This document shows, piece after piece, positions 43,307 to 52,272 of a stretch of 64,000 bases of DNA. Origin of the DNA: Oscillatoriales cyanobacterium M59_W2019_021 (lineage in GTDB: Bacteria; Cyanobacteriota; Cyanobacteriia; Cyanobacteriales; Geitlerinemataceae); the NCBI GenBank assembly GCA_015295945.1, contig DVED01000049.1:1-64000 (forward strand). Reading direction: 5' to 3'. The number at the start of each line of letters is the position of its first letter. Position 1 is the stretch's first letter. The notes under the pieces are model-generated. The model had not been told where the DNA came from and did no database searches. It was given only the letters and a program-made list of their open reading frames with translations. The translations under genes and the position numbers were made by a program.

Positions 43307-45016
43307 CTAGCTGCGATGCGTCAATCGTAAAATATCAAATTTCACTAAATAGACGATCGTGCGGTAAATTCGATGGGGATGGGAAGACGGCGATCGCCCT
43401 AGCTGTCGTACGATCTCTGCCACGGAACGAGAACCCCCTTCGCCGATCGCCTCGAGAATGGCTTCGAGGTCTTCCTCCCCAACGCGCAAACCTGCTCCCA
43501 CTTGATTCATCGCAAACGCGCCCAGTTGCCGTCGCGCTTCCGGTGCTGCCATTGCCCCCCAACTCACTTGCCGATCGTCGGTTAACGTGTGAGTGGGGTA
43601 ATGAGAAAAGAGCCGCAACGGATCGTCGGCTAAGGGATAGGGCGAGCGATCCTGCGGACGAGACACCGTAGGGACACCGCGCGATCTGCCTGCTGTGTCG
43701 CCGCACGAACGCACCTGCGCCAACTCCGCCCACAACGCCTCGTAAGCCGCGATAACCCCCTGCCAATCGTAAACCTCTCGCGCCCTCCGGCGTCCGTTTT
43801 CTCCCATTTGCTGCCGCAACTCGGCATTCTCCACCAACACCTTTAACGCTTGGGTACAAGCTTCCACATCCACCGCCGTCAGGCTAGCGGTGTGACCGAT
43901 ATAGGTGCTGTAATTCAGGCTGCCCTCAAAATGCTGCAAACCCAGTTCTAAGGCGCATCCCGGCGGCGGTAACAGCGTGGGAACTCTGAAGCCGTCGATG
44001 CCGTGACGCACCGATTCTTTGTACCCGTTCCAGTCGGAAACAACGACCGGAAGACCCGCCGCCATGGCTTCGATAGGAACCAATCCGAAAGTTTCTTGAA
44101 TGTTATCGGCGAGGGAGATCAAAATATCGGCAGCATACCAAATCGATCGGCGAAGATCTGGCTGTCGTCCGTCAAGAAACCCAACTCGTACCGAAGGACA
44201 AAATGCCGCCGCCGTTTGCTTAAACGCCGCTTCGTGTTCGGGAAATTCAAACCAACCCGATTGAATTAAATAGAGGGGTTGGCGGGTCGATTGCGCCACC
44301 CGTTCCAACGCCAAATACATAGGAACTGGATGCGCCTTGGCGTGAGCGATTAAGCGTCCCACAAATAAGACAACGATCGCCTCTGGAGGAATGCCCAACC
44401 GCTGCCGCCACTGATGGCGAACTCTTTGCGCCTCCTCTCCGGACAAAAACGCCTCGCAGTCTACTCCCAACGGAATCACGGGTAATTGGATCTCGGTATG
44501 CGGCGTTCCCCCGATACGCTGAGCTAAATAGTCTCCCCAACGCTCTAACAGCGATTCCATCCAGGTTTTCACCGCATTGGAGGTACAGACGATCGCATCC
44601 CACGGCTGAAACGGCGCGATAAAGAGATCCCCCACCGCCTGCATCACCGCCGTACTCGCCGTGGTGTGGGTAACGCCGCACAAACTGTACGATCGCGGAT
44701 CGCCGTACTGACGCTGCCACGCCAACGGCGATAATCCCGGACTGGGAAAATACAGCGTCCCCGCCTCGGTTAACGCTTGGGGTTGGTGTAACGGCAACCA
44801 CCGCACCGCACGGGGACGAGGCATCCACGGTTCGATCCGACGGCAAAAATCCTGAAACTCTCCCCGAGTAGCCGCTTGGCAATACAAATGCTCCGCCGTC
44901 CCGTAGCGAACCAACCCCTTCAGGAATCCTTCCCCAGCCGCCTGACGACCGAGCAAACGTTGCCCTCCGGTATCGTAACCCTCTCGGTTGTAGTAAATCG
45001 CCGCCGTCGTTCCCAT
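43307..45016 (-). CDS. Glycosyltransferase, family 4, with a C-terminal winged-helix-like extension
   Basis: The 569-residue protein has GT-B signatures: an N-terminal domain with YNREGYDTGGQRLLGRQAAGEGFLKGL, and a GT4 donor site with VVLFVGRLIAHAKAHPVPM, NIQETFGLVPIEAMAAGLPVVVSDWNGYKESV (the E-x7-E motif). Residues ~490-569 form an extra helical domain (EEDLEAILEAIGEGGSRSVAEIVRQLG, IYRTIVYLVKFDILRL) that looks like a winged helix. It probably acts on envelope polysaccharides; sugar and acceptor are unknown. It lies 42 bp downstream of the sucD-like gene on the same strand. Confidence 0.85.
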   Translation of the reverse strand: MGTTAAIYYNREGYDTGGQRLLGRQAAGEGFLKGLVRYGTAEHLYCQAATRGEFQDFCRRIEPWMPRPRAVRWLPLHQPQALTEAGTLYFPSPGLSPLAWQRQYGDPRSYSLCGVTHTTASTAVMQAVGDLFIAPFQPWDAIVCTSNAVKTWMESLLERWGDYLAQRIGGTPHTEIQLPVIPLGVDCEAFLSGEEAQRVRHQWRQRLGIPPEAIVVLFVGRLIAHAKAHPVPMYLALERVAQSTRQPLYLIQSGWFEFPEHEAAFKQTAAAFCPSVRVGFLDGRQPDLRRSIWYAADILISLADNIQETFGLVPIEAMAAGLPVVVSDWNGYKESVRHGIDGFRVPTLLPPPGCALELGLQHFEGSLNYSTYIGHTASLTAVDVEACTQALKVLVENAELRQQMGENGRRRAREVYDWQGVIAAYEALWAELAQVRSCGDTAGRSRGVPTVSRPQDRSPYPLADDPLRLFSHYPTHTLTDDRQVSWGAMAAPEARRQLGAFAMNQVGAGLRVGEEDLEAILEAIGEGGSRSVAEIVRQLGRSPSSHPHRIYRTIVYLVKFDILRLTHRS

Positions 45017-45062
45017 GTTTCAGTATTCAGTGACCCATTACCCATTACCCATTACCCATTAC
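45017..45062. repeat. (TTACCCA)n repeat
   Basis: Four CCATTAC units lie between the sucD stop and the glycosyltransferase start codon and fill the whole spacer. Confidence 0.65.
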
Positions 45063-45976
45063 TTAATGACCTTCTTCAATAATTTCGGAATATCCCAAGG
45101 TCGTTCGGCAATGGGGATGTTGGCTTTTCGCAAAGCTTCGATTTTACGTTGGGCGGTTCCGGTATCGATATCCAGGAGGGGATCGCTGGGATCGTTCTGC
45201 GTGCCGCTGATGTGGGCGGTGACGATCGCTCCGGCGTGTCCCAGTCGTTTGCCTTTGGGAGCAAAACAGCCAGCCACGTAAGCAATAACGGGTTTGTCGA
45301 TCGCCTCGTCGATGTATTGGGCGGCAATTTCTTCGCTGTCGCCGCCAATTTCACCCACCAATACGATCGCCTCCGTTTCCTCATCTTCGTCTAAAATTTG
45401 CAACCACTGGGGAAACGAGGAACCCACGATCGCATCGCTGCCGATGCCGACGACGATCGACTGTCCGAACCCGTCCAGAGTGAGAGATCGGGCTATTTCG
45501 TAGGTGAGCGTCCCGCTGCGACTGATGATACCCACCTTCCCCGGCGTGCAAAATTCGGGGGGGTACGTTCCTAGTAAAGCTTTGCCGGGAAAGATAATTC
45601 CCGGCGTATTCGGACCGACCACCAACACGTCCTTATCTTCCGCCTTGCGCAGCAATTGCACGACATCGAGAGGGGGTACGCCTTCGGTGAGGAGAATCAG
45701 TTGGCGAATCCCGGCATCGATCGACTCTAGTGCCGCATCTAGCACCAGATACGGATGCACGCAAATTATCGCCACCTCGATCGTTCCGACCGCCTTTTGG
45801 GCTAATTCCACCATATCGAAAATGGGGATATCGTCGAGCTTTTGTCCTCCTTTGCCGGGACTGACACCCGCGACGATGTTGGTTCCGCATTGCTTCATTA
45901 AAGGTGCGTAGGTAGACCCTAACGGTTGGGTAATCCCGTAGATTAAAACTTTGGTCTTTGACGTAAAATTTGGCAT
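45059..45976 (-). CDS. sucD: Succinyl-CoA synthetase alpha-subunit-like CoA-binding protein
   Basis: The 305-residue protein has the SucD fold: KVLIYGITQPLGSTYAPLMKQCGTNIVAGVSPGKGG (CoA binding), VVGPNTPGIIFPGKALLGTYP, GKVGIISRSGTLTYEIARSL, and KRLGHAGAIV with the phosphorylated His247. Succinyl-CoA synthetase makes succinate and ATP from succinyl-CoA; the beta subunit (sucC) is not in the window, although the two are often adjacent. It could serve another acyl-CoA if no sucC exists. ATG start. Confidence 0.88.
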   Translation of the reverse strand: MPNFTSKTKVLIYGITQPLGSTYAPLMKQCGTNIVAGVSPGKGGQKLDDIPIFDMVELAQKAVGTIEVAIICVHPYLVLDAALESIDAGIRQLILLTEGVPPLDVVQLLRKAEDKDVLVVGPNTPGIIFPGKALLGTYPPEFCTPGKVGIISRSGTLTYEIARSLTLDGFGQSIVVGIGSDAIVGSSFPQWLQILDEDEETEAIVLVGEIGGDSEEIAAQYIDEAIDKPVIAYVAGCFAPKGKRLGHAGAIVTAHISGTQNDPSDPLLDIDTGTAQRKIEALRKANIPIAERPWDIPKLLKKVIK

Positions 45977-46084
45977 GGGAGATGGTCGATCGGGTCAAAA
46001 GATCTCATCTTAGCTTAACCCGATCTCAGCCCCGCGCTCTATTGGATAGCCCGAAAAATCATTTGCTATCCTACTCCTGGAATG

Positions 46085-46190
46085 CTTGAGGAGACGAGGG
46101 TGAGGCGGTGAGGGGAAGGGAGCAGGGGGAGCAGGGGAGGCAGGGGGAGCAGGGGAAGAAGAAGTTTGCTAATGACGAATGACACATTCC
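46085..46190. repeat. (GGGAGCA)n repeat tract
   Basis: Units of GGGAGCAGG and GGGAGGCAG, six or more, run from about 46126 to 46160, with ATGACGA units just before the aldo/keto reductase start. They are the same family as at 55970. Confidence 0.6.
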
Positions 46191-47228
46191 ATGCAATACA
46201 AACAACTCGGTAACAGCGATTTAACAGTTTCGGAAATCTGCTTGGGAACGATGACGTTCGGGCAGCAAAATTCGTTAGAGGAAGCCTGCGGGCAACTCGA
46301 TTTTGCTGTTGATCGCGGGGTGAATTTCATCGATGCGGCGGAGATGTATCCGGTTCCGGCGCGGGCAGAAACTTACGGGAAAACGGAAGAATATATCGGT
46401 CGGTGGCTATCGGGAAAACCGCGCGATCGTTTCGTTATCGCCACCAAAATCGCCGGACCGACGCGGAGTATGCCGTGGATTCGCAGTGCCGATCGCCAAG
46501 TCGATCGCCCCAATATCGAACGTGCCGTCGAAGATAGCCTCAAACGGTTGCAAACCGATTACATCGATCTCTATCAAATTCACTGGCCCGATCGTTACGT
46601 TCCCCTCTTTGGGGGCGATAAATACGACCCCAAAAACGAACGAAAAACGGTCTCGATTCAAGAGCAGTTAATGGTTTTTGCTGAGTTAATTGAAGCGGGA
46701 AAAATTCGTTATTTAGGATTGAGTAACGAAACCCCTTGGGGAGTCTGTCAGTTTTGCCATCTAGCCGATCGATTGGGACTGCCGAGAATTGTTTCGATTC
46801 AAAATGCCTACCACCTCCTCAACCGCGAATTTGAAATTGCCCTCGCCGAAACCTGCCATTTAGAAAAAGTCGGGTTGCTGGCTTACAGTCCTCTCGCTTT
46901 TGGCTTTCTCACGGGGAAATATCAACAGGAAACCCCTCCCAATTCCAGAATTGGACTGTTTCCCATGTTTGGGGGTCGGTATAAAAAGCCTTACGTGCAA
47001 GAAACGTTGGACGCTTATCTTAACATCGCTCGGAAATATGACTTAATTCCGGCACAAATGGCTTTAGCTTTTGTGCGATCGCGCTGGTTCGTCACCAGTA
47101 CCATTATTGGGGCAACAAATTTAGAACAACTCGAAGAAAATTTGTCAAGTCTTAAGGTCGAATTAAGCGAAGAAATCCTCAAAGAGATTAATGAGATTCA
47201 CGCCCAACATCCCAACCCAACTCCTTAA
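46191..47228 (+). CDS. Aldo/keto reductase (Tas/YajO type)
   Basis: The 345-residue TIM-barrel enzyme has the catalytic set Asp/Tyr in NFIDAAEMYPVP, Lys in RFVIATKIAG, His in DLYQIHWPD, and the NADPH-binding segment SRWFVTSTIIGATNLEQLEENL. It reduces aldehydes or ketones with NADPH in the cytoplasm; the substrate is unknown. The first in-frame ATG at 46179 lies in repeat DNA, so the ATG at 46191 (MQYKQLGNSDLTVSEICLG) is preferred. Confidence 0.93.
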   Translation: MQYKQLGNSDLTVSEICLGTMTFGQQNSLEEACGQLDFAVDRGVNFIDAAEMYPVPARAETYGKTEEYIGRWLSGKPRDRFVIATKIAGPTRSMPWIRSADRQVDRPNIERAVEDSLKRLQTDYIDLYQIHWPDRYVPLFGGDKYDPKNERKTVSIQEQLMVFAELIEAGKIRYLGLSNETPWGVCQFCHLADRLGLPRIVSIQNAYHLLNREFEIALAETCHLEKVGLLAYSPLAFGFLTGKYQQETPPNSRIGLFPMFGGRYKKPYVQETLDAYLNIARKYDLIPAQMALAFVRSRWFVTSTIIGATNLEQLEENLSSLKVELSEEILKEINEIHAQHPNPTP

Positions 47229-47259
47229 TTCAAATAAGGAACAGATTTAAAATTGTGGG

Positions 47260-48506
47260 CTACAAAACGGGTGAAACTTGCATTTGGAGAATAGTTTCTT
47301 TTGCGACAGCTTTCACAACATTAATACTCACGCTATTCCCAAGCTGATAGTACGCTTTATCGTCATTTTGATGAAGTTGAAAGCGATCGGGAAATCCTTG
47401 CAATCTTGCGGCTTCGCGCGGGGTGATGCGACGCACTCGGTTGTTATGGTAAACCCCTAATCGATTGGCATCGCTGGCAACTAAAGTAACAGATATTTTA
47501 TGAGGATCTAGGAATTTGTAAACTTCAAACGAAAAATTACCCGAAACCGGTTTATAAAGATTTTCAGTTTTTTGTAAATATTTCTTGGCAACTAGTGACT
47601 CCAATATTTCATCTAAATTAGCCCGATCAAAAAAACTGGATATCTGTTCTTTGGTTAAAAGCTTGCCATCTCGATCTTTTCCAAATGCTTTATTTCTCCG
47701 TTTCAGAATAAATCGATTCATCAGTTCGATTTCTTCGGGACTACATTCACCTCGCAGTCCCAATTCCCAGGAGTGAATCGAATTCCATGCAAACGATCGA
47801 GATTGTCGTTCAATACGCACTTCAAAGCAGCCACAAATTCTGCCGAGCAATCATATTTGCGATCGGGATTATCTTCCAGAATATTTAAAACTTTAATTTC
47901 AGGTCGAGGAGAGGAAAATAAGGAAAGTTGCTGTGTATGGTGATAAGAATGAGAATCTGGGGAACCGACATCTGAAATCAGTTCGTACTGGGGTGAAAAA
48001 TTTAAAATACCGATAATATAAATTCTAACTCGATTTTGAGGTAATCCAAAATTGGTACTATTGAGTAAGAAAGCATCGAAGCTGTAACCTCTATTCTGGA
48101 TTTCGTATTGGATTGTTTCTAACGTTCTGCCGCGATCGTGACTGACTAAACCTCGAACATTTTCAAAAATAAACGCTTTGGGTTTACAGGTATCGATTAA
48201 CCTCATGATTTCAAAAAATAAGGTTCCTCTCGTATCTCCAAATCCTTCTTTTTTGCCAGCATAGGAAAAAGATTGGCAAGGAAATCCAGCCAGTAAAAGA
48301 TCGTGCGTGGGTAACGTTTCCAGTTCCCGAATATCTCCACAAGGTTGAGTTCCAAAATTTTGTTCGTACACCCAACGAGCATCTGGATCGATTTCGCTAC
48401 TGAGAACGCAATCTGTTTCAATATTTAGCGATCGAGCGGCTTCTTCAAATCCCAGTCTCATGCCGCCAATCCCTGCAAACAGATCGATAAAACGAATCTT
48501 AGTCAC
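47260..48506 (-). pseudogene. C5-cytosine DNA methyltransferase (Dcm type) with a frameshift
   Basis: The N-terminal 245 residues are a fully conserved catalytic domain: FIDLFAGIGGMRLGF, SEIDPDARWVYEQNF, AGFPCQSFSYAGKKEGF with nucleophile Cys77 and IFENVRGL with Glu115. After GIRF the frame is lost near 47784. The adjacent frame continues with HSWELGLRGECSPEEIELMNRFILKRRNKAFGKD and ends with RRITPREAARLQGFPDRFQL and YQLGNSVSINVVKAVA, the C-terminal motifs IX-X. One missing base accounts for the break. The region is AT-rich compared with its neighbours, suggesting acquisition. No restriction enzyme gene is adjacent. A sequencing error is possible. Confidence 0.85.
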
Positions 48507-48623
48507 CTGGCTACTTATACTCTAAATAGAAATATTCTAAGTTAGAGACCCTCAGTATATGCGATTCTTTACGTTCGAGTCTCCTCGATCGATTACAATA
48601 TATATAGCTATTGAAAACTCAGC
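48507..48623. other. Divergent spacer between the methyltransferase and the glutaredoxin-like gene
   Basis: This AT-rich 117-bp region must contain promoters for both genes. TATATATAGC near 48599 is a possible -10 element for the plus-strand gene, but the start lies only ~15 nt behind it, so I do not name a promoter. Confidence 0.3.
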
Positions 48624-48887
48624 ATGAATTCCTTAATTCTCTACAGCAAACCCGGATGCCATCTCTGCGAGGGACTGCAAGAAAAACTGGAACAAATTGA
48701 AGGCTTAACCTTAGAAATTCGGGATATCACCACCCGCGATGAGTGGTTCCAAGCCTACCAGTACGAAGTTCCCGTTCTCTGCCGCCTGCTCGACGAAAAG
48801 CCCCTACCTCGACCGTCTCCCCGCGCTTCTGTATCGCAGTTGCAACAAATGTTACAGAAATATTTATCTGCTTCTGAGGCAGAATAA
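48624..48887 (+). CDS. Glutaredoxin-like protein (DUF836 type)
   Basis: The 87-residue thioredoxin-fold protein has the active-site Cys12-His-Leu-Cys15 in LYSKPGCHLCEGL and the cis-Pro loop YEVPVLCRLL, plus the DITTRDEW strand. It is typical of small cyanobacterial glutaredoxin-family proteins, role unknown. It lies 33 bp upstream of murE on the same strand, and this order suggests co-transcription. Confidence 0.88.
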   Translation: MNSLILYSKPGCHLCEGLQEKLEQIEGLTLEIRDITTRDEWFQAYQYEVPVLCRLLDEKPLPRPSPRASVSQLQQMLQKYLSASEAE

Positions 48888-48920
48888 GGTCAATCCCTTC
48901 AGGTGTGAGTACGTATACTT

Positions 48921-50405
48921 ATGAAATTGCGCGAGTTAGTTGCCACCCTTCCCGAAATCGGTGCGATCGCCAATCGCCCGGAACTGGACGTGGAAGTCAA
49001 AGGCTTGAGTACCAACTCCCATGCTTGCCAACCGGGAGACTTATTTCTCGGAATGCCGGGAACGCGGGTAGACGGCGGCGATTTCTGGCAAAGTGCGATC
49101 GCCTCTGGCGCCATTGCCGCTTTGGTTTCGCCCCAAGCTGCCGCCAAACACCCCGCAACCAACGAGTTTGTCCTCCCCGTCGCCGATATGAGTGTCGCTT
49201 GCGCCCGAGTTGCCTGCGCTTTCTACGGCTATCCTACCCGCAAACTCAAACTCGTCGGCGTCACCGGAACCAACGGCAAAACCACCACCACCCACCTGAT
49301 CGAGTTTCTCCTCGCCCAAAGCCAGCAGCCTACCGCCTTATTGGGAACGCTGTACACCCGGTGGCCCGGATATCAACAGGTTGCCACCCACACCACCCCC
49401 TTTGCCGTGGACTTGCAACAACAACTTGCCTCCGCCGTCGATGCCGGGACGAAATTTGCGGTGATGGAAGTCAGTTCCCACGCCTTAGCCCAAAATCGGG
49501 TGCTGGGGTGCGAATTCGACGTAGCCGTGTTTACCAACTTGACGCAAGATCACCTGGACTATCACCGGGATATGGAAGATTACTTCCAAGCTAAAGCGTT
49601 GCTGTTTAATTCCACGTATCTGAAGGGACGGGCGATCGTTAACGCTGACGATGCCTATGGCAAGCGGTTGATCGAGTCGGTGGGATCGGAGCGCGTTTGG
49701 CGATACAGTACCACCGCTGCCGATGCCGAGTTGCGCACCAACGATTTGACCTATCGACCCGATGGCGTCTCCGGCAAGCTGCACACGCCGATGGGAGATG
49801 CGGATTTCGAGTTGCCGTTGGTGGGGCAGTACAACATCGAAAATATGCTGGCGGCAGTAGGGGCAGCTTTAACCTTGGGCGTGGATTTGGCGTCGATTGT
49901 GGCGGCATTGCCGACCTTTGGCGGCGTTCCCGGACGGATGGAACGGGTGCGGGTTCGTCCCGAGCAAGAAATTGGCGTGATTGTCGATTACGCCCACACC
50001 CCCGACAGTTTGGAGAACTTGTTGAAGGCATCTCGTCCGTTTATTTCCGGAAAGATGATTTGCGTGTTCGGTTGCGGGGGCGATCGCGATCGCACCAAAC
50101 GCCCGAAAATGGGTAAAATTGCCGCCGAACTCGCCGATGTTGCCGTCGTCACCTCCGACAATCCCCGCACGGAAGATCCCGAACGAATTTTGCAGGATAT
50201 CCTCGCCGGAATTCCCGAGTCTGTCGAGCCGATCGTCATTGCCGATCGCGCTGAAGCCATCCGCACCGCCATTTTGCAAGCCCAACCCGGCGATGGCGTC
50301 CTCATTGCCGGAAAGGGACACGAAGACTATCAAATCCTGGGAACGGAAAAAATCCACTTCGACGATCGCGAACAAGCTCAAGCGGCGTTGAAACTCAGGG
50401 GTTAG
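48921..50405 (+). CDS. murE: UDP-N-acetylmuramoyl-L-alanyl-D-glutamate--2,6-diaminopimelate ligase
   Basis: The 494-residue Mur ligase has ATP-binding GTNGKT (116-121), the HTTPF and MEVSSHAL substrate loops, FTNLTQDHLDYH, and DNPR (413-416), which selects meso-diaminopimelate. It adds the third residue of the peptidoglycan stem peptide in the cytoplasm. ATG start. The C-terminus IAGKGHEDYQILG is complete. Confidence 0.97.
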   Translation: MKLRELVATLPEIGAIANRPELDVEVKGLSTNSHACQPGDLFLGMPGTRVDGGDFWQSAIASGAIAALVSPQAAAKHPATNEFVLPVADMSVACARVACAFYGYPTRKLKLVGVTGTNGKTTTTHLIEFLLAQSQQPTALLGTLYTRWPGYQQVATHTTPFAVDLQQQLASAVDAGTKFAVMEVSSHALAQNRVLGCEFDVAVFTNLTQDHLDYHRDMEDYFQAKALLFNSTYLKGRAIVNADDAYGKRLIESVGSERVWRYSTTAADAELRTNDLTYRPDGVSGKLHTPMGDADFELPLVGQYNIENMLAAVGAALTLGVDLASIVAALPTFGGVPGRMERVRVRPEQEIGVIVDYAHTPDSLENLLKASRPFISGKMICVFGCGGDRDRTKRPKMGKIAAELADVAVVTSDNPRTEDPERILQDILAGIPESVEPIVIADRAEAIRTAILQAQPGDGVLIAGKGHEDYQILGTEKIHFDDREQAQAALKLRG

Positions 50406-50512
50406 GAGTTTGGGGTTTGGGTTTGCTAGTTGCTAGAGGCAAATCAGTGGTCACTGTTTTCTCCCCCTGCTCCTTCTGCCCTCTGCCCTCTGCCTTCTGC
50501 CTTAAGATCTCT

Positions 50513-51175
50513 TTACCGCAAAATCGCGTCCCACAGCCGGGAATCGACAACGCCATTTGCGGTGAGATTGTAGCTGAGTTGGGCAGAACGAACGGCATTT
50601 TCGGTTTCCGAGCCGAAGATGCCGTCTACGATGCCGGAAAAGAAGCCTTGCGCTTGTAAGCGTCGCTGGAGGGCAACAACTGCCGTTCCCCGCATTCCAA
50701 ACTGTAAGACGGGCAAATCGCCGGAAGAGACGCCGGGAGAGCAGTTGCAGGGAGAAGGTGGAGGAGGGGTTGGTTCGACCGCAGACGGTAACAACAGGTT
50801 CCAGGTATCCAACCCCACAACGCCATCGGGTTTCAAACCAGCCGCTTGTTGAAATTGCGTGACGGCTTGGGCGGTAAGGTTGTCGTATACGCCATTCACC
50901 ACGCCAGAATAGAAGCCTAACAGTTTGAGAATGCCCTGAAGTTGGGAGACATCTTCTCCCTGGCTGCCGACGCGCAACACCGGACGATCGAACCGAGGCA
51001 TGGGAACGGGGGAAATTTGAGCGATCGTGGGGTGGGACTCGTTCGGCGGTATCGGACGGCTGTGGGCAACCCCTGCCGAACCGACGATCGATACGGTAAG
51101 CGTTGCCACCGACACGGATAAGCGACCCGACGAATGCAGGTCGAGAACCCAGCCTAAAACCGGGTTGCTATTCAT
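50513..51175 (-). CDS. Secreted protein with two peptidoglycan-binding (PG_binding_1) domains
   Basis: From ATG 51175 the 220-residue protein has a signal-like hydrophobic stretch (VSVATLTVSIVGSAGVAHS) and two three-helix PG_binding_1 modules: LRVGSQGEDVSQLQGILKLLGFYSGVVNGVYDNLTAQAVTQFQQAAGL and LQFGMRGTAVVALQRRLQAQGFFSGIVDGIFGSETENAVRSAQL, separated by a Pro-rich linker with CNC. There is no hydrolase domain. It probably binds the periplasmic wall. It converges with murE. Confidence 0.85.
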   Translation of the reverse strand: MNSNPVLGWVLDLHSSGRLSVSVATLTVSIVGSAGVAHSRPIPPNESHPTIAQISPVPMPRFDRPVLRVGSQGEDVSQLQGILKLLGFYSGVVNGVYDNLTAQAVTQFQQAAGLKPDGVVGLDTWNLLLPSAVEPTPPPPSPCNCSPGVSSGDLPVLQFGMRGTAVVALQRRLQAQGFFSGIVDGIFGSETENAVRSAQLSYNLTANGVVDSRLWDAILR

Positions 51176-51242
51176 AGATATGCCTCTCTCCGATAACATC
51201 ATTCTCAGACCGAACGACGGGGACGACGATGCGGTATTGTAG

Positions 51243-51360
51243 CATATAGCTGTTAGCCGTTAGCTGTCAGCCCTTGGCTCTTAGGCTGTAATTGGTCATT
51301 TAGTGTTGGGGGTTTGGGGTTTGGAGTTGGTCAAACATCTTCTTCCCCTGCTCCTTCCCC
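51243..51360. repeat. (TTAGCTG)n and (GGGGTTT)n repeat tract
   Basis: TTAGCCGTTAGCTGT units and GGGGTTTGGGGTTTGGAG units precede a CCCCTGCTCC tract. The space between 51203 and 51484 holds no gene; a GAGGAG ribosome-binding site precedes 51485. Confidence 0.55.
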
Positions 51361-51484
51361 GGCTCCCCTCCACTGGAAATCGATCGCGCGCTTCGATCGT
51401 CCCGAGCTTGCCCGTCCCACAGCAAATCCCACGATCGATTACACTGTTAACTAACATACGTACGTGCTGAGGAGCCAGCGCTAG

Positions 51485-52207
51485 ATGGCTAATGCCAAAC
51501 ATCTCACGTTGCTCAAACAGAACATCGATCTGTGGAATCGGTGGAGGAAAAGCCATCGCGAAATTCAGGTGGATTTAACCAGTGCGAATTTGACGGGAGC
51601 GATCCTCAGAGGTGCGGATTTATTGGGCGTCGATTTGGCAGGAGCCAACCTGCGGGAAGCTGACTTGGGAGGTGCGTCTTTGATTGGCGCCGATCTCACC
51701 GGAGCGTATTTGAGAGGAACGAAACTCAAAGATGCGGATTTGGGAGGGGCTTATCTCAAAGATGCCAAATTTATTGCTGCCGATCTCAGCGGAGCCGAAT
51801 TAAGCGGGACGTACATGGTCGGTGCTTATTTAATTGGCTCCAATTTAAAGGAAGCGTATCTCACGGGAACCGATTTGCGGGGGGCAAATTTAGGGCAGGT
51901 CAATTTAGTCGGCGCTCATCTCAAAGGTGTCGATTTAGAAGGCGCCAATCTTCGAGATGCTAACCTGATGGGAGTCGATTTAAGCGATGCTAACTTGGTT
52001 CGATCTCACGCGATCGGGACGAACTTCATCCAAGCCACTTTGACAGGTGCTTGTATTGAGGGATGGGAAATTAATGAAACGACCAAGTTCGATCGCGTTC
52101 TTTGCGACTATGTTTACCTCCACAAAGATCGTAAAGGGCGTTTTCCCCCATCCGGTTTCTTTAAAAATGGCGATTTTCCCAAGATCTTAGTTCGATCGTC
52201 TTCATAA
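51485..52207 (+). CDS. Pentapeptide repeat protein
   Basis: The 240-residue protein has a short N-terminal module (HLTLLKQNIDLWNRWRKSHREI) and then about 30 consecutive A(D/N)LxG-type pentapeptides (residues ~30-180), giving a right-handed beta-helix. The C-terminal tail IEGWEINETTKFDRVLCDYVYL is shared in kind with the larger paralog at 59080. The ligand and role are unknown. ATG start with GAGGAG 13 nt upstream; terminator directly at the stop. Confidence 0.92.
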   Translation: MANAKHLTLLKQNIDLWNRWRKSHREIQVDLTSANLTGAILRGADLLGVDLAGANLREADLGGASLIGADLTGAYLRGTKLKDADLGGAYLKDAKFIAADLSGAELSGTYMVGAYLIGSNLKEAYLTGTDLRGANLGQVNLVGAHLKGVDLEGANLRDANLMGVDLSDANLVRSHAIGTNFIQATLTGACIEGWEINETTKFDRVLCDYVYLHKDRKGRFPPSGFFKNGDFPKILVRSSS

Positions 52208-52238
52208 AAGATCTCGGCAGTTCAGCGGGATCTTTTTT
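52206..52238 (+). terminator. Rho-independent terminator of the pentapeptide gene
   Basis: AAAAGATC (52206-52213) pairs with GATCTTTT (52229-52236), with a further TT behind it. It begins inside the stop codon of the pentapeptide gene. Confidence 0.7.
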
Positions 52239-52272
52239 AAGGCGATGATTTTTTCTCGATCGATCTAAATCT

